From: Campylobacterota bacterium
GTDB taxonomy: Bacteria; Campylobacterota; Campylobacteria; Campylobacterales; Sulfurimonadaceae
Direction of reading: 5' to 3'
NCBI GenBank assembly: GCA_040752835.1
Contig: JBFMGG010000007.1
Location: 310,001 to 374,000, forward strand
DNA length: 64,000 nucleotides
In this document: in pieces, positions 26,862 to 33,644 of the stretch
Position numbering within the stretch: position 1 is the first letter of the stretch
Layout: the number at the start of each line of letters is the position of its first letter
Notes under the pieces: model-generated
Told to the model about the DNA's origin: nothing
The model's database searches: none
What the model saw: the letters and a program-made list of their open reading frames with translations, nothing else
Position numbers and translations under genes: made by a program

Positions 26862-27762
26862 CCTGATTGCGAAAGACGATCTTTCCGCCCTGCAAACACT
26901 CGCTTCGGCCGTCCCCCGCATCCAAAACCGCTCCCTCTCTTTCCGGTCGGTCATGATGCTCTCGGCCCACAACACCAAGCATCTTTCGAAAATCCCCTCC
27001 GTTCCCGCCGAATGCCTGATGCTGAACCTCGAAGACGGGGTTGCGCCGGAGCAAAAACCCTATGCCCTTGCGCTGTGCGCGATCGCCCTCGCGGCGAATC
27101 CGAAAAGCGATAAAAAACTGATCGTCCGGGTCAATGCGCTCGGAGAGGGGGGCGAAGAGGAGATCGAATATCTCAACCCCTTTATGCCCGATGGTATCCG
27201 CATCCCGAAAATCCGCTCTGCGCAAGAGGTCCGGCGGGCGGCGGGGCTCATCGGGAAGGGGATCGAACTGCACCTCTCCGTCGAGACCAAAGAAGCATGG
27301 CTCGCACTGGAGGAGATTGCCTCGGAGCCGGGGATTTCGGCGTATTATCTGGGGGTGCTCGATCTGTTTGCCGATCTGGGGCTTTCCCAGAGCCTGCTGC
27401 ATCCGGACAATCCGACGGTCCATTACATGCTGGCCCGTTTTCTGACCACCGGGCGCGCGTGCGGCATCAAGCCGGTGTCGTTCGTCTACCAGAACCACAA
27501 GAACCTCGACTGCCTGCGTAACTGGCTCGAGCTCGAAAAGATGATGGGGTTTGACGCCAAAGGGTGCATTTCACCTGCCCAGGCCGAGCTGATCCACGAA
27601 GTGCTCGGCCACGGCGAAGCGGAACTCAAACGGGCCAGAGAGATCGTCGAACTGTTTCGCGAGCATGCGGCGCACGGCGTGACGGGGTTTGTCCATGAAG
27701 TATACGGTTTTATCGACGAGCCGATCTACAAAGGGGCGTTGGCAGTCCTCAACAGCCGCTGA
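26830..27762 (+). CDS. HpcH/HpaI aldolase / citrate lyase beta-like protein
   Basis: 310-residue TIM-barrel protein of the CitE-like family, which cleaves or forms CoA-linked or free oxoacid C-C bonds. Supporting motifs are RSVMMLSAHNTKHL (start of barrel), LMLNLEDGVAPEQKPYA with the metal-binding acidic pair, GIRIPKIRSAQEV, and GFDAKGCISPAQAELIHEVL with the conserved phosphate/CoA segment. An N-terminal 40-residue extension precedes the barrel. No citrate lyase alpha or gamma subunit is nearby, so it is more likely a stand-alone lyase (malyl-CoA or citramalyl-CoA type). It abuts the convergent TonB-like gene. Confidence 0.78.
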   Translation: MPLTDLQKLDSLIAKDDLSALQTLASAVPRIQNRSLSFRSVMMLSAHNTKHLSKIPSVPAECLMLNLEDGVAPEQKPYALALCAIALAANPKSDKKLIVRVNALGEGGEEEIEYLNPFMPDGIRIPKIRSAQEVRRAAGLIGKGIELHLSVETKEAWLALEEIASEPGISAYYLGVLDLFADLGLSQSLLHPDNPTVHYMLARFLTTGRACGIKPVSFVYQNHKNLDCLRNWLELEKMMGFDAKGCISPAQAELIHEVLGHGEAELKRAREIVELFREHAAHGVTGFVHEVYGFIDEPIYKGALAVLNSR

Positions 27763-28437
27763 TCATTTGACGATGATGTAGACCCGTATCCGCACTTTGG
27801 TCGGTTGATCGGGTTTGGGGTATTTGGGATGGGCGAGGTTGATCGTTTGCAGCGTCAGCTCGTCCAGCGGTGTTCCGATGCGGTTTTTTTCCAGGTGCAG
27901 GTCGCTGATCGTCCCGTCGGGACGGAGGGTGAATTCGACGACGTTGCTGTCGTGGGGATCGACGTCGTCGGGCCGCTCGCGCAACAGCCGCGTACCGACG
28001 ATTTCGTTGATCTTGCGTATGCGCTGGAGATTGTCGACGATGTAGTGCTGTTCGCCTGCGGAGAGGTTAAAAAACTCTTCGCCGTAGTGGTGCAGCACCG
28101 AGTAGGGGAGGGAATCGCGGTCGGCTTCGCTGAACGCCCTGGGCTGGGGTTTCTGGGGCGCGATAAGCGTAGTGTCGGAAATATCTCCCGCGGGCTGTAC
28201 CCGCGCGGCCGGCGGCGCTGGATCCGAAGGGGCTGGGGGAGATGCCTGCAGAGCAGAGGATGCGGATTCTTCCTCTTCCGTTACCGTTTCCCCGAAACGG
28301 ACGGCGAACCGCTCTTTCGGGGGCGGGAGATCGTCCCTGTCGAAGGGGGACGCAAGGGCGAACCAGATAACCGATACGATCCCGATGTGGATGGACAAAG
28401 CCGCGACAAAAGCGCCGATCGATCGCGAAGGTTTCAT
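27763..28437 (-). CDS. TonB-family protein (copy 1)
   Basis: 224 residues: N-terminal membrane helix (10-28), a proline/alanine-rich spacer (70-105), and a C-terminal TonB-type domain (about 165-224) with VVEFTLRPDGTISDLHLEKN and LAHPKYPKPDQPTKVRIRVYIIV. It should span the periplasm and energise TonB-dependent receptors. It follows a paralogue of the same design on the same strand, 25 bases downstream. No exbB/exbD is adjacent. Confidence 0.78.
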   Translation of the reverse strand: MKPSRSIGAFVAALSIHIGIVSVIWFALASPFDRDDLPPPKERFAVRFGETVTEEEESASSALQASPPAPSDPAPPAARVQPAGDISDTTLIAPQKPQPRAFSEADRDSLPYSVLHHYGEEFFNLSAGEQHYIVDNLQRIRKINEIVGTRLLRERPDDVDPHDSNVVEFTLRPDGTISDLHLEKNRIGTPLDELTLQTINLAHPKYPKPDQPTKVRIRVYIIVK

Positions 28438-28462
28438 GGGAACCGATTATAACCGTTTGGGA

Positions 28463-29305
28463 TCAATATCCGGTAAGGTTGTACCAGACGCGGTAGCGGA
28501 TCAGCGTTTTTTGCTGGGGACGGGGGTATTTGGCGTAGGCGAGTTCGATCACTTCGCGCGTCGTGTCGTCGAGGATCGAGAGCCGGCTGTTTTTGAGGAA
28601 GCGCAGATCGGAGATGCTACCGTCGGGGTGGAGATAAAATTCGATCATGTTGGTGTCGTTGACGCGGATGCTGTCGGGGATGCGGCTGCGCCCGTAGCGG
28701 TCGAGCACCCCCTGGGTGATGCGGCGCATGATCTCCTGGTTGTCGAGGATATAGCGCTGTTCCCCCTCGGAGAGTTCGTTGAACTTGTCGCCGTAAAGGC
28801 GCTCGATGCTGTCGGAGAGTTTTGTCGAACTTTTGACCGGCTGGTTCGCCGAAGCATCGGGACGCGAGAGGATGTCGTAGAGCCCCGGCTCTTTTTTCGG
28901 CTGGCGTTCGATCGTGGCAACCGTTTTGGCGGTGTGCGGGACGAACGCTTTTTTCGGTTCGGGCTTTTCGGCTTCTTGGACGGCGCGGGGCGCGGGAGGC
29001 GGAGGTGCTACGGGGCTTGAAACCGTTTTGGGCGCCGGCGCGGGGGAGGAAGGTTTGAGAAGCTGTTCACCACGGGGGATCGGCCGTGCCGGGGTGATTT
29101 TTGGGATCTCGTTGGGGACGATTGCTTCGGGACGGGAGGTGGGGTATTCTCTGAGTGATAGGCGGAACCGTTCTTCTGCGGGTTTGGTTTCGGGGGGGAC
29201 GGGCGGTTCGAGCTGGTTCAAAAGAATCAGCAGCAATACGATGATGAGGTGAACCAGTACCGCGATGATAAAGGCGTAGAGAGAAAAAGATTCGGTTCGC
29301 TTCAT
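28463..29305 (-). CDS. TonB-family protein (copy 2)
   Basis: 280 residues: N-terminal membrane helix (8-30), a long Pro/Glu/Lys-rich spacer (35-150) that could bridge the periplasm, a region resembling copy 1 (EGEQRYILDNQEIMRRI against AGEQHYIVDNLQRIRKI), and a C-terminal TonB domain with MIEFYLHPDGSISDLRFLKN. The resemblance over the whole C-terminal half shows a tandem duplication followed by divergence of the spacer. A TonB-dependent receptor at 33645-35684 is a possible partner. Confidence 0.8.
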   Translation of the reverse strand: MKRTESFSLYAFIIAVLVHLIIVLLLILLNQLEPPVPPETKPAEERFRLSLREYPTSRPEAIVPNEIPKITPARPIPRGEQLLKPSSPAPAPKTVSSPVAPPPPAPRAVQEAEKPEPKKAFVPHTAKTVATIERQPKKEPGLYDILSRPDASANQPVKSSTKLSDSIERLYGDKFNELSEGEQRYILDNQEIMRRITQGVLDRYGRSRIPDSIRVNDTNMIEFYLHPDGSISDLRFLKNSRLSILDDTTREVIELAYAKYPRPQQKTLIRYRVWYNLTGY

Positions 29306-29373
29306 AAGGGCGCATTCTACCCTGATTTTCCTAACGAAACCAAAAGCGCCCCTCTATTGTGCGGCGGGAGGGA

Positions 29374-29850
29374 TCAGCCCCGGAGTGCCGCGTCGATTTG
29401 TGCGAGGGCGAGGGATTTTGCGTTTTCGGTCTCCCGGTTGTCCCACCAGTAATCGATGATGGCGTGTTCGATCTGCTCGATCTGCTCCATCCGCAGGTTG
29501 GCGAAGACTTCGTACGAACTGATCTCCTCGTCGGTAATCCCTTTGCGCGCAGCGAGGAGGGCGAGCGTTTCGCGGATGCTTTGTTCGAGCGCTTTGGGAT
29601 CGGTTTCGAATCGGGCCTGGTCGATCCATGCGGCGATCTCCTCTTCGAGGTAGTCGTGTCCCCACACTTCGTAGCACAAAATGCGTCCCGTTCCGTAGAC
29701 CAGGCTTTCGGTTTCGTCCAGAACGTCGGTAGTGATCACTTTTCCTTCGTGCAGATAGACTTCGAGGCGCTCGTTTTCGCGCAGCGTGCAGGCACGTTCG
29801 AACGCTGCACGGGCGTGGCGCAGGATTTCGGTTCTGAGAGTTTCGTTCAT
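29374..29850 (-). CDS. unknown protein, last gene of a nif-type operon
   Basis: 158 residues, acidic, soluble and mainly helical, with no signal peptide and only two scattered cysteines. The segment EVYLHEGKVITTDVLDETESLVYGTGRILCYEVWG looks like a small beta-rich region inside helices. I recognise no family. The ATG at 29850 is taken in preference to one five codons earlier, since the extra residues are not supported by a ribosome site. Context is the only clue: it ends the three-gene minus-strand unit that starts with a NifX-like protein and has a sigma-54-type promoter, so it is probably made under nitrogen-fixing conditions. Confidence 0.6.
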   Translation of the reverse strand: MNETLRTEILRHARAAFERACTLRENERLEVYLHEGKVITTDVLDETESLVYGTGRILCYEVWGHDYLEEEIAAWIDQARFETDPKALEQSIRETLALLAARKGITDEEISSYEVFANLRMEQIEQIEHAIIDYWWDNRETENAKSLALAQIDAALRG

Positions 29851-29896
29851 GGCAGAGGTCTCCAATATTGGTATGGTTGGGTCGATAAGAGGGCGA

Positions 29897-30127
29897 TCAG
29901 CGTATCGCGTCCGTTCCGTTATGGTAGTCCCACAGCCGTTTGTAATGGCTGTCGAGCTCGCAGAGAGTCGAATCGACGGTGATCAGCTCGCTGCTGAATT
30001 CGAAACGGCTTCCCCGATTCAGGCTGTACCACGTTTCCATCTCCTGTTTGAGGACATCGCGTTTGGCGACGGTCTGCGCGATCAGACGGCGCAGTTCCTC
30101 CATTTCCGCGGTGATGATTTCACTCAT
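29897..30127 (-). CDS. small helical protein of a nif-type operon
   Basis: 76 residues beginning MSEIITAEMEELRRLI, predicted to form a helical hairpin. No cysteines, no membrane segment. The start at 30127 overlaps the end of the NifX-like gene by 8 bases, which supports translational coupling; the longer frame would begin deep inside that gene. Its size and charge recall small nif accessory proteins such as NifW or DUF683, but no motif lets me name it. Confidence 0.55.
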   Translation of the reverse strand: MSEIITAEMEELRRLIAQTVAKRDVLKQEMETWYSLNRGSRFEFSSELITVDSTLCELDSHYKRLWDYHNGTDAIR

Positions 30128-30515
30128 GGCTGCATCCGCAGGTGCATGCGCCCGCATCGGTTCCGGGATCGAGATAGAGGCTTGCGTTCTCCGGGGTCAC
30201 CTCGACGAGCTGCCCTTTGATCGCGCAGCGGATCGCCTCCTGCAGGCGCATCGTCTTGCGTCCCAGCCAGAACACTTTCATCCCGCCGCGTATCATCGTA
30301 TGGAAAGGTCCGTCCCCCAAAAAGCCGTACAGCGCCGACGTGGCTCCCCGTTCCAGCAAAAAAGCGGCAGTCCGGATGCCGTTTCCGCACCCCTCGTTGG
30401 AGATGAGGGTATGACGGTCGGTCGCAGGGTCGTACAGCGCGAAATATTTGGCGTTTCCGAAGAGTTTGCTACTCATCAATACGGCGTTGGGCGATTCGAT
30501 CGGAATGGCGATCAT
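30120..30515 (-). CDS. NifX/NifB C-terminal-like FeMo-cofactor accessory protein
   Basis: 131-residue protein of the dinitrogenase iron-molybdenum cofactor family, whose members (NifX, NafY, VnfX, the NifB tail) bind NifB-co or FeMo-co on the way to nitrogenase. The ribonuclease-H-like fold shows in MIAIPIESPNAVLMSSKLFGNAKYFALYD and LYGFLGDGPFHTMIRGGMKVFWLG. Instead of the common HFG there is LFGNAKYF. A cysteine-rich tail (CTCGCSHE) could bind a cluster. It heads a minus-strand operon whose sigma-54-type promoter is at 30549-30564; the ribosome site is AAGGAGGAGCTG. Confidence 0.75.
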   Translation of the reverse strand: MIAIPIESPNAVLMSSKLFGNAKYFALYDPATDRHTLISNEGCGNGIRTAAFLLERGATSALYGFLGDGPFHTMIRGGMKVFWLGRKTMRLQEAIRCAIKGQLVEVTPENASLYLDPGTDAGACTCGCSHE

Positions 30516-30548
30516 CAGCTCCTCCTTGGATAGGTATCGGGGACGAAA

Positions 30549-30564
30549 TGCATATTCCGTTCGT
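30549..30564 (-). promoter_or_regulatory. sigma-54-type promoter for the NifX-like operon
   Basis: Minus-strand ACGAACGGAATATGCA fits the pattern (A/C)GAAC(A/G)-N4-(A/T)TGCA seen before five other nif units, with 12 bases between the -24 and -12 dinucleotides. The predicted transcript start is about 22 bases before the ATG. It is the weakest of the six: C in the first -24 position and ATGC instead of TTGC. Confidence 0.55.
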
Positions 30565-30569
30565 CACCG

Positions 30570-30585
30570 TAGAACGGCAAATGCA
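30570..30585 (+). promoter_or_regulatory. sigma-54-type promoter for the Sel1-NifU operon
   Basis: TAGAACGGCAAATGCA: AGAACG, four bases, then ATGCA, spaced as in Campylobacter sigma-54 promoters (GGAAC(A/G)-N4-TTGC). The predicted start is near 30597, 28 bases before the ATG. It lies back to back with the minus-strand element at 30549-30564. Confidence 0.6.
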
Positions 30586-30624
30586 ATCCGTATTGCATTG
30601 AGAAACGGATACAAGGAAGCAACT

Positions 30625-31353
30625 ATGGAATCCCTACCGCTTATGGAAGAAGCCCTGAGAGCTTATGAACGGGCGGACTACCCGACCGCCCGCTCGATCT
30701 GGGAAAGCCTGATCCACACCGATACCGACGCGATGGTCAACCTGGGAACGATGTACGTCAAGGGCTACGGCGTCGCCAAAGACCTCGCGACGGCGCGGGA
30801 ACTGTTCGAGCGTGCGGCGGAAACGGGGCACGAAGTTGCTTCGTTTTACCTGGGGGGAATGTACGAAAACGGAATCGGCGTAGCGGCGGACAAAGCGCTG
30901 TCGTTGCACTACTACACGCACGCGGCCGAAGGGGGAATCGGCGGGGCGCAGCTCAAACTGGGGATACTGCTGCGCCACGAGGAACCTAAAGATGCGATGC
31001 ACTGGATGATCCGCGCCGCCCATGCGGGGGAGAAGCAGGCCCATGCGCTCCTCACCTACGTCAGTAACAAAAACGGGGCGGCCGACATAAATGTCGCGTT
31101 TCGGAGGCTGGATGAGGACGCGCAGCGCAAAAAAGTCGAGGCGGTGATTTCCGCCCGGCTCTCTCCCGTCCTTGCCGGCGACGGGGGCGGGGTGGAACTG
31201 GTCCACTATGTCAGCGGCGATACCCCCGAAATCTGGCTGCGTTATCTGGGGGCCTGTTCCGGATGCCATCTGGGTCCCACGTCGACGGCGGGGATGATTC
31301 TCGAAGCGTTCGAAAGCGAAATCGACAAACAAATCGTCATTTACCTGTGGTGA
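30625..31353 (+). CDS. Sel1-repeat / NifU C-terminal domain fusion protein
   Basis: 242 residues in two parts. Residues 1-150 hold Sel1-like (TPR-type) repeats: AMVNLGTMYVKGYGVAKDLATARELFERAAETGH, then SFYLGGMYENGIGVAADKALSLHYYTHAAEGG, and a shorter third. Residues about 165-242 are a NifU C-terminal Fe-S scaffold domain with VLAGDGGGVELVHY and the cluster motif GACSGCHLGPTSTAGMI (CxxC). NifU domains assemble and hand over Fe-S clusters to apo-proteins; the repeats may choose the recipient. The ATG at 30625 follows CAAGGAAGC. It heads the plus-strand half of nif cluster 1. Confidence 0.82.
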   Translation: MESLPLMEEALRAYERADYPTARSIWESLIHTDTDAMVNLGTMYVKGYGVAKDLATARELFERAAETGHEVASFYLGGMYENGIGVAADKALSLHYYTHAAEGGIGGAQLKLGILLRHEEPKDAMHWMIRAAHAGEKQAHALLTYVSNKNGAADINVAFRRLDEDAQRKKVEAVISARLSPVLAGDGGGVELVHYVSGDTPEIWLRYLGACSGCHLGPTSTAGMILEAFESEIDKQIVIYLW

Positions 31354-31364
31354 GGGGGTGGCGT

Positions 31365-31808
31365 ATGAATACGTTTCATGCCACCGTTGAAGCGATCAAC
31401 AGCGACGAATTCTTCAGCTGTATCACCGTGCGTGCGGCCGACATGCTTCTCAAGCTCCTCAAAACGCAGACCCCTTCATGGCTCAGTGTCGGCGACGAGG
31501 TGGAATGCCGCGTTCAGGAAGCGGCCATCGCGATCTGCCGCGGAACCAAAGAAGAGAGCGTGTCGATCGAGAACCGTCTCCAAGGACAACTGCATCGTTT
31601 CCGTAAGGGGACGGTGCTCAGCGAAGTAAGCGTCCAGACCCCCTGCGGGGCCCTTAATTCCCTCATCACGACCGACGCGTTTGAACGGATGGAGTTGTGC
31701 GAAGGGTGCGAGGTGACGCTGCTGCTCAAAGCGGTGGACATCAAGCTCACCCCGCCGGTCGAGTCGCTCTCGTATGAAAAATGCAAAGAGAAGCTGTATC
31801 CGGTTTAG
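31365..31808 (+). CDS. molybdate-binding (TOBE/Mop, molbindin-type) protein
   Basis: 147 residues forming two Mop/TOBE-like units. The second, clearer one spans residues 65-130: NRLQGQLHRFRKGTVLSEVSVQTPCGALNSLITTDAFERMELCEGCEVTLLLKAVDIKL, matching the NxxxGxV...V....G..L.a.IT..a pattern of molbindins and the ModE tail. Such proteins store or buffer molybdate, which suits a diazotroph that must supply FeMo-co. It begins 11 bases after the Sel1-NifU stop, with GAGGGGGTGG as ribosome site. Confidence 0.75.
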   Translation: MNTFHATVEAINSDEFFSCITVRAADMLLKLLKTQTPSWLSVGDEVECRVQEAAIAICRGTKEESVSIENRLQGQLHRFRKGTVLSEVSVQTPCGALNSLITTDAFERMELCEGCEVTLLLKAVDIKLTPPVESLSYEKCKEKLYPV

Positions 31809-31865
31809 TACGGATAAATCGCGACAGAAGCGTATTAACCTTTACCATCCGACAAGGAGTTTACA

Positions 31866-32240
31866 ATGGCGGTAATGATTAACGATTTGTGCATCAACTG
31901 CGATGCCTGTATCGAGGTGTGCCCGGTGGGCGCAATCGTAAGCGAAGGCGATTCCCCGCGCAGCGACTGGGAATACACCTACGTCAAACCCGAAAAATGC
32001 ATCGAGTGCGTCGGCCATGCCGAAACGCCCGCCTGTGCGGCCGAGTGCCCCACCGAGGGGTGCATCGTCTGGGATATGCCTTACACGGCCGAATACAACG
32101 ACTATTTCGTCAACAGTGCCGATTACGTCATCGGCGAGTCGAAAAAACGGGGGGTACTGACTCCCGAGGTTTCGCCTCAGCCGTTCAAGGAAGAGATCTC
32201 CATCGCCGCGCGCGAAGCGCACGAAGCGGTCGCGGTCTAA
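31866..32240 (+). CDS. 4Fe-4S ferredoxin, nif-associated (copy 1)
   Basis: 124 residues: an N-terminal 2x[4Fe-4S] domain with CINCDACIEVCPVGAI (CxxCxxCxxxCP) and a second set, CIECVGHAETPACAAECP, where the spacing CxxC-N8-CxxxC is the FdxN-type or Alvin-type insertion; then an acidic tail of about 45 residues. Ferredoxins of this shape donate electrons to NifH or to NifB-type radical chemistry. Its partner at 32635-33033 is a paralogue, with a NifX-like gene between. AAGGAG precedes the ATG. Confidence 0.85.
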   Translation: MAVMINDLCINCDACIEVCPVGAIVSEGDSPRSDWEYTYVKPEKCIECVGHAETPACAAECPTEGCIVWDMPYTAEYNDYFVNSADYVIGESKKRGVLTPEVSPQPFKEEISIAAREAHEAVAV

Positions 32241-32252
32241 GGGGAGGGGACC

Positions 32253-32630
32253 GTGCTCGTCGCGTTTGCCTCTTCCGACGGCGTTTTTGTCAATCAGCAT
32301 TTCGGGTGGTCGAAAAGTTTTGAACTCTACCGCGTAACCCCCCAGAGCGCCGAATACGTCAAGACGATCGACAGTTCCGAAGATGCGATCGCCGACGAGC
32401 ACGAGAAACTCGCCTACAAAATCGGTACGGTCAGGGAAGCGGACATTCTGTATTGCTCGCAGATCGGGCCGACGGCATCGAAACTGGTGCTGGCCGAAAA
32501 AATCCATCCCCTGCGCTGCGGCGAAAACGATCGGATCGACGACTCGATCGCCAAGCTCCAGGAACTGCTGCTGGGCAATCCGCCCCCGTGGCTGTTGCGT
32601 ATTCTACACACTTCAAAAGACAAGGGGTAA
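32253..32630 (+). CDS. NifX-like FeMo-cofactor carrier
   Basis: 125 residues of the NifX/NafY fold: MLVAFASSDGVFVNQHFGWSKSFELYRV has the conserved HFG, with its histidine placed to bind the cofactor, and ADILYCSQIGPTASKLVLAEKIHPLRC corresponds to the second half of the domain. It most resembles NifX itself (single domain, HFG present). The GTG start at 32253 follows AAGGGGAGGG, and it sits between two ferredoxin genes, so cofactor and electron delivery are encoded together. Confidence 0.8.
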   Translation: MLVAFASSDGVFVNQHFGWSKSFELYRVTPQSAEYVKTIDSSEDAIADEHEKLAYKIGTVREADILYCSQIGPTASKLVLAEKIHPLRCGENDRIDDSIAKLQELLLGNPPPWLLRILHTSKDKG

Positions 32631-32634
32631 CATC

Positions 32635-33033
32635 ATGTCCGTTATCATCAACGATACCTGCATCACCTGCGATGCCTGTTTACAGCAATGTCCCGTGGGG
32701 GCGATTCTCGACGATGCGCACAACCCGGTAGGGGAAAAACGCTATTACGTCCAGCCCGAGAAGTGTGTCGAATGCGTCGGCATCTATGACGATCCGCAGT
32801 GTGCCGCGATCTGCCCGAGCATCGGGTGCATCACGTGGGATATGCCCTTTAGCGCGGCTTTCGATGAACATTTTCGCAACGAAACGATCTACAAACTGGG
32901 AAGGACGAAAGAGGGAATCCTCAAATCGCCTCTTTACAAAGAAAAACCGTGCCGGAGCGACATCCCCCTCGAAGATCGCGGGGTGGGGCGTCTTGTGCAG
33001 GAAGAACCGGACGGTCTCGAAGAAGCGGGGTGA
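32635..33033 (+). CDS. 4Fe-4S ferredoxin, nif-associated (copy 2)
   Basis: 132 residues, paralogue of the ferredoxin at 31866-32240: CITCDACLQQCPVGAI then CVECVGIYDDPQCAAICPSIGCITWDMPFSAAFDEHF, again with an eight-residue insertion inside the second cluster motif. The tail differs from copy 1. The ATG at 32635 comes five bases after the stop of the NifX-like gene. It ends nif cluster 1 and is convergent with nikR. Confidence 0.85.
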   Translation: MSVIINDTCITCDACLQQCPVGAILDDAHNPVGEKRYYVQPEKCVECVGIYDDPQCAAICPSIGCITWDMPFSAAFDEHFRNETIYKLGRTKEGILKSPLYKEKPCRSDIPLEDRGVGRLVQEEPDGLEEAG

Positions 33034-33086
33034 GGGCGGCGCCTGGACGAGCGCTTCCCGTCGAATCCTTTTCCCCTGCCGGACAC

Positions 33087-33500
33087 TCAGAACGTGGCGG
33101 TTTTCGTCAGTTTTGAAAAATTGATCCCTTTGAGGCCGCTGATTTTGCCGGCCAGCTCTTCCACCTGATGCGCCGTACCTTTGATCATAATCGTTTCGAG
33201 GCAGTTATGGTGATCGATGTGGATGTGGGTATTGCACAGTACCTGCGCATCGGTATCGTGCTGAAAATCCGTCATTTTTTGAAGAAGATCACGCTGGTGA
33301 TGGTCGTAAATCAACGTCAATACGCCGATGACTGCATCTTCCCCGCTATTCCACCGGTCTTCGACGATCTGCTCGCGGATGAGGTCACGGATAAATTCCG
33401 AACGGGAAACGTACCCCTGATTGATAATTTGGTTGTCCAGCGAGATCAGCAGCTCTTCGGGGAGCGAAACGCTGAACCGTATGATTGCGTCGTTGGCCAT
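33087..33500 (-). CDS. nikR: nickel-responsive transcriptional regulator
   Basis: Ribbon-helix-helix N-terminal domain (residues 5-45, [38 protein letters not shown]) plus a C-terminal ACT-like nickel domain. The high-affinity nickel ligands appear as YDHHQRDL and [11 protein letters not shown] (His, His, Cys). 137 residues from the ATG at 33500, which is preceded by AGGAGCGG; an upstream in-frame start adds 14 unsupported residues. NikR controls nickel uptake and nickel enzymes such as hydrogenase or urease. It is divergent from a TonB-dependent receptor that is a likely target. Confidence 0.88.
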   Translation of the reverse strand: MANDAIIRFSVSLPEELLISLDNQIINQGYVSRSEFIRDLIREQIVEDRWNSGEDAVIGVLTLIYDHHQRDLLQKMTDFQHDTDAQVLCNTHIHIDHHNCLETIMIKGTAHQVEELAGKISGLKGINFSKLTKTATF

Positions 33501-33594
33501 CTCCGCTCCTGTCCGTTTTTTCCCCGTCATTATAGCAAACACCGTGTCGGGAAAAAGTCAATGAACAATCATTCAGTTTATTTTAATGGGGAGA

Positions 33595-33627
33595 GGATAA
33601 TAATACTAAAATAAAAAAAATATTACC
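33595..33627. promoter_or_regulatory. possible NikR operator upstream of the TonB-dependent receptor
   Basis: GGATAATA at 33595-33602 and TATTACC at 33621-33627 form an imperfect inverted repeat in a very AT-rich stretch 18-50 bases before the receptor GTG. Helicobacter NikR sites are imperfect AT-rich dyads of similar form. The low complexity of the region makes chance resemblance easy. Confidence 0.25.
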
Positions 33628-33644
33628 GATCGAGGGGGTGGAGC

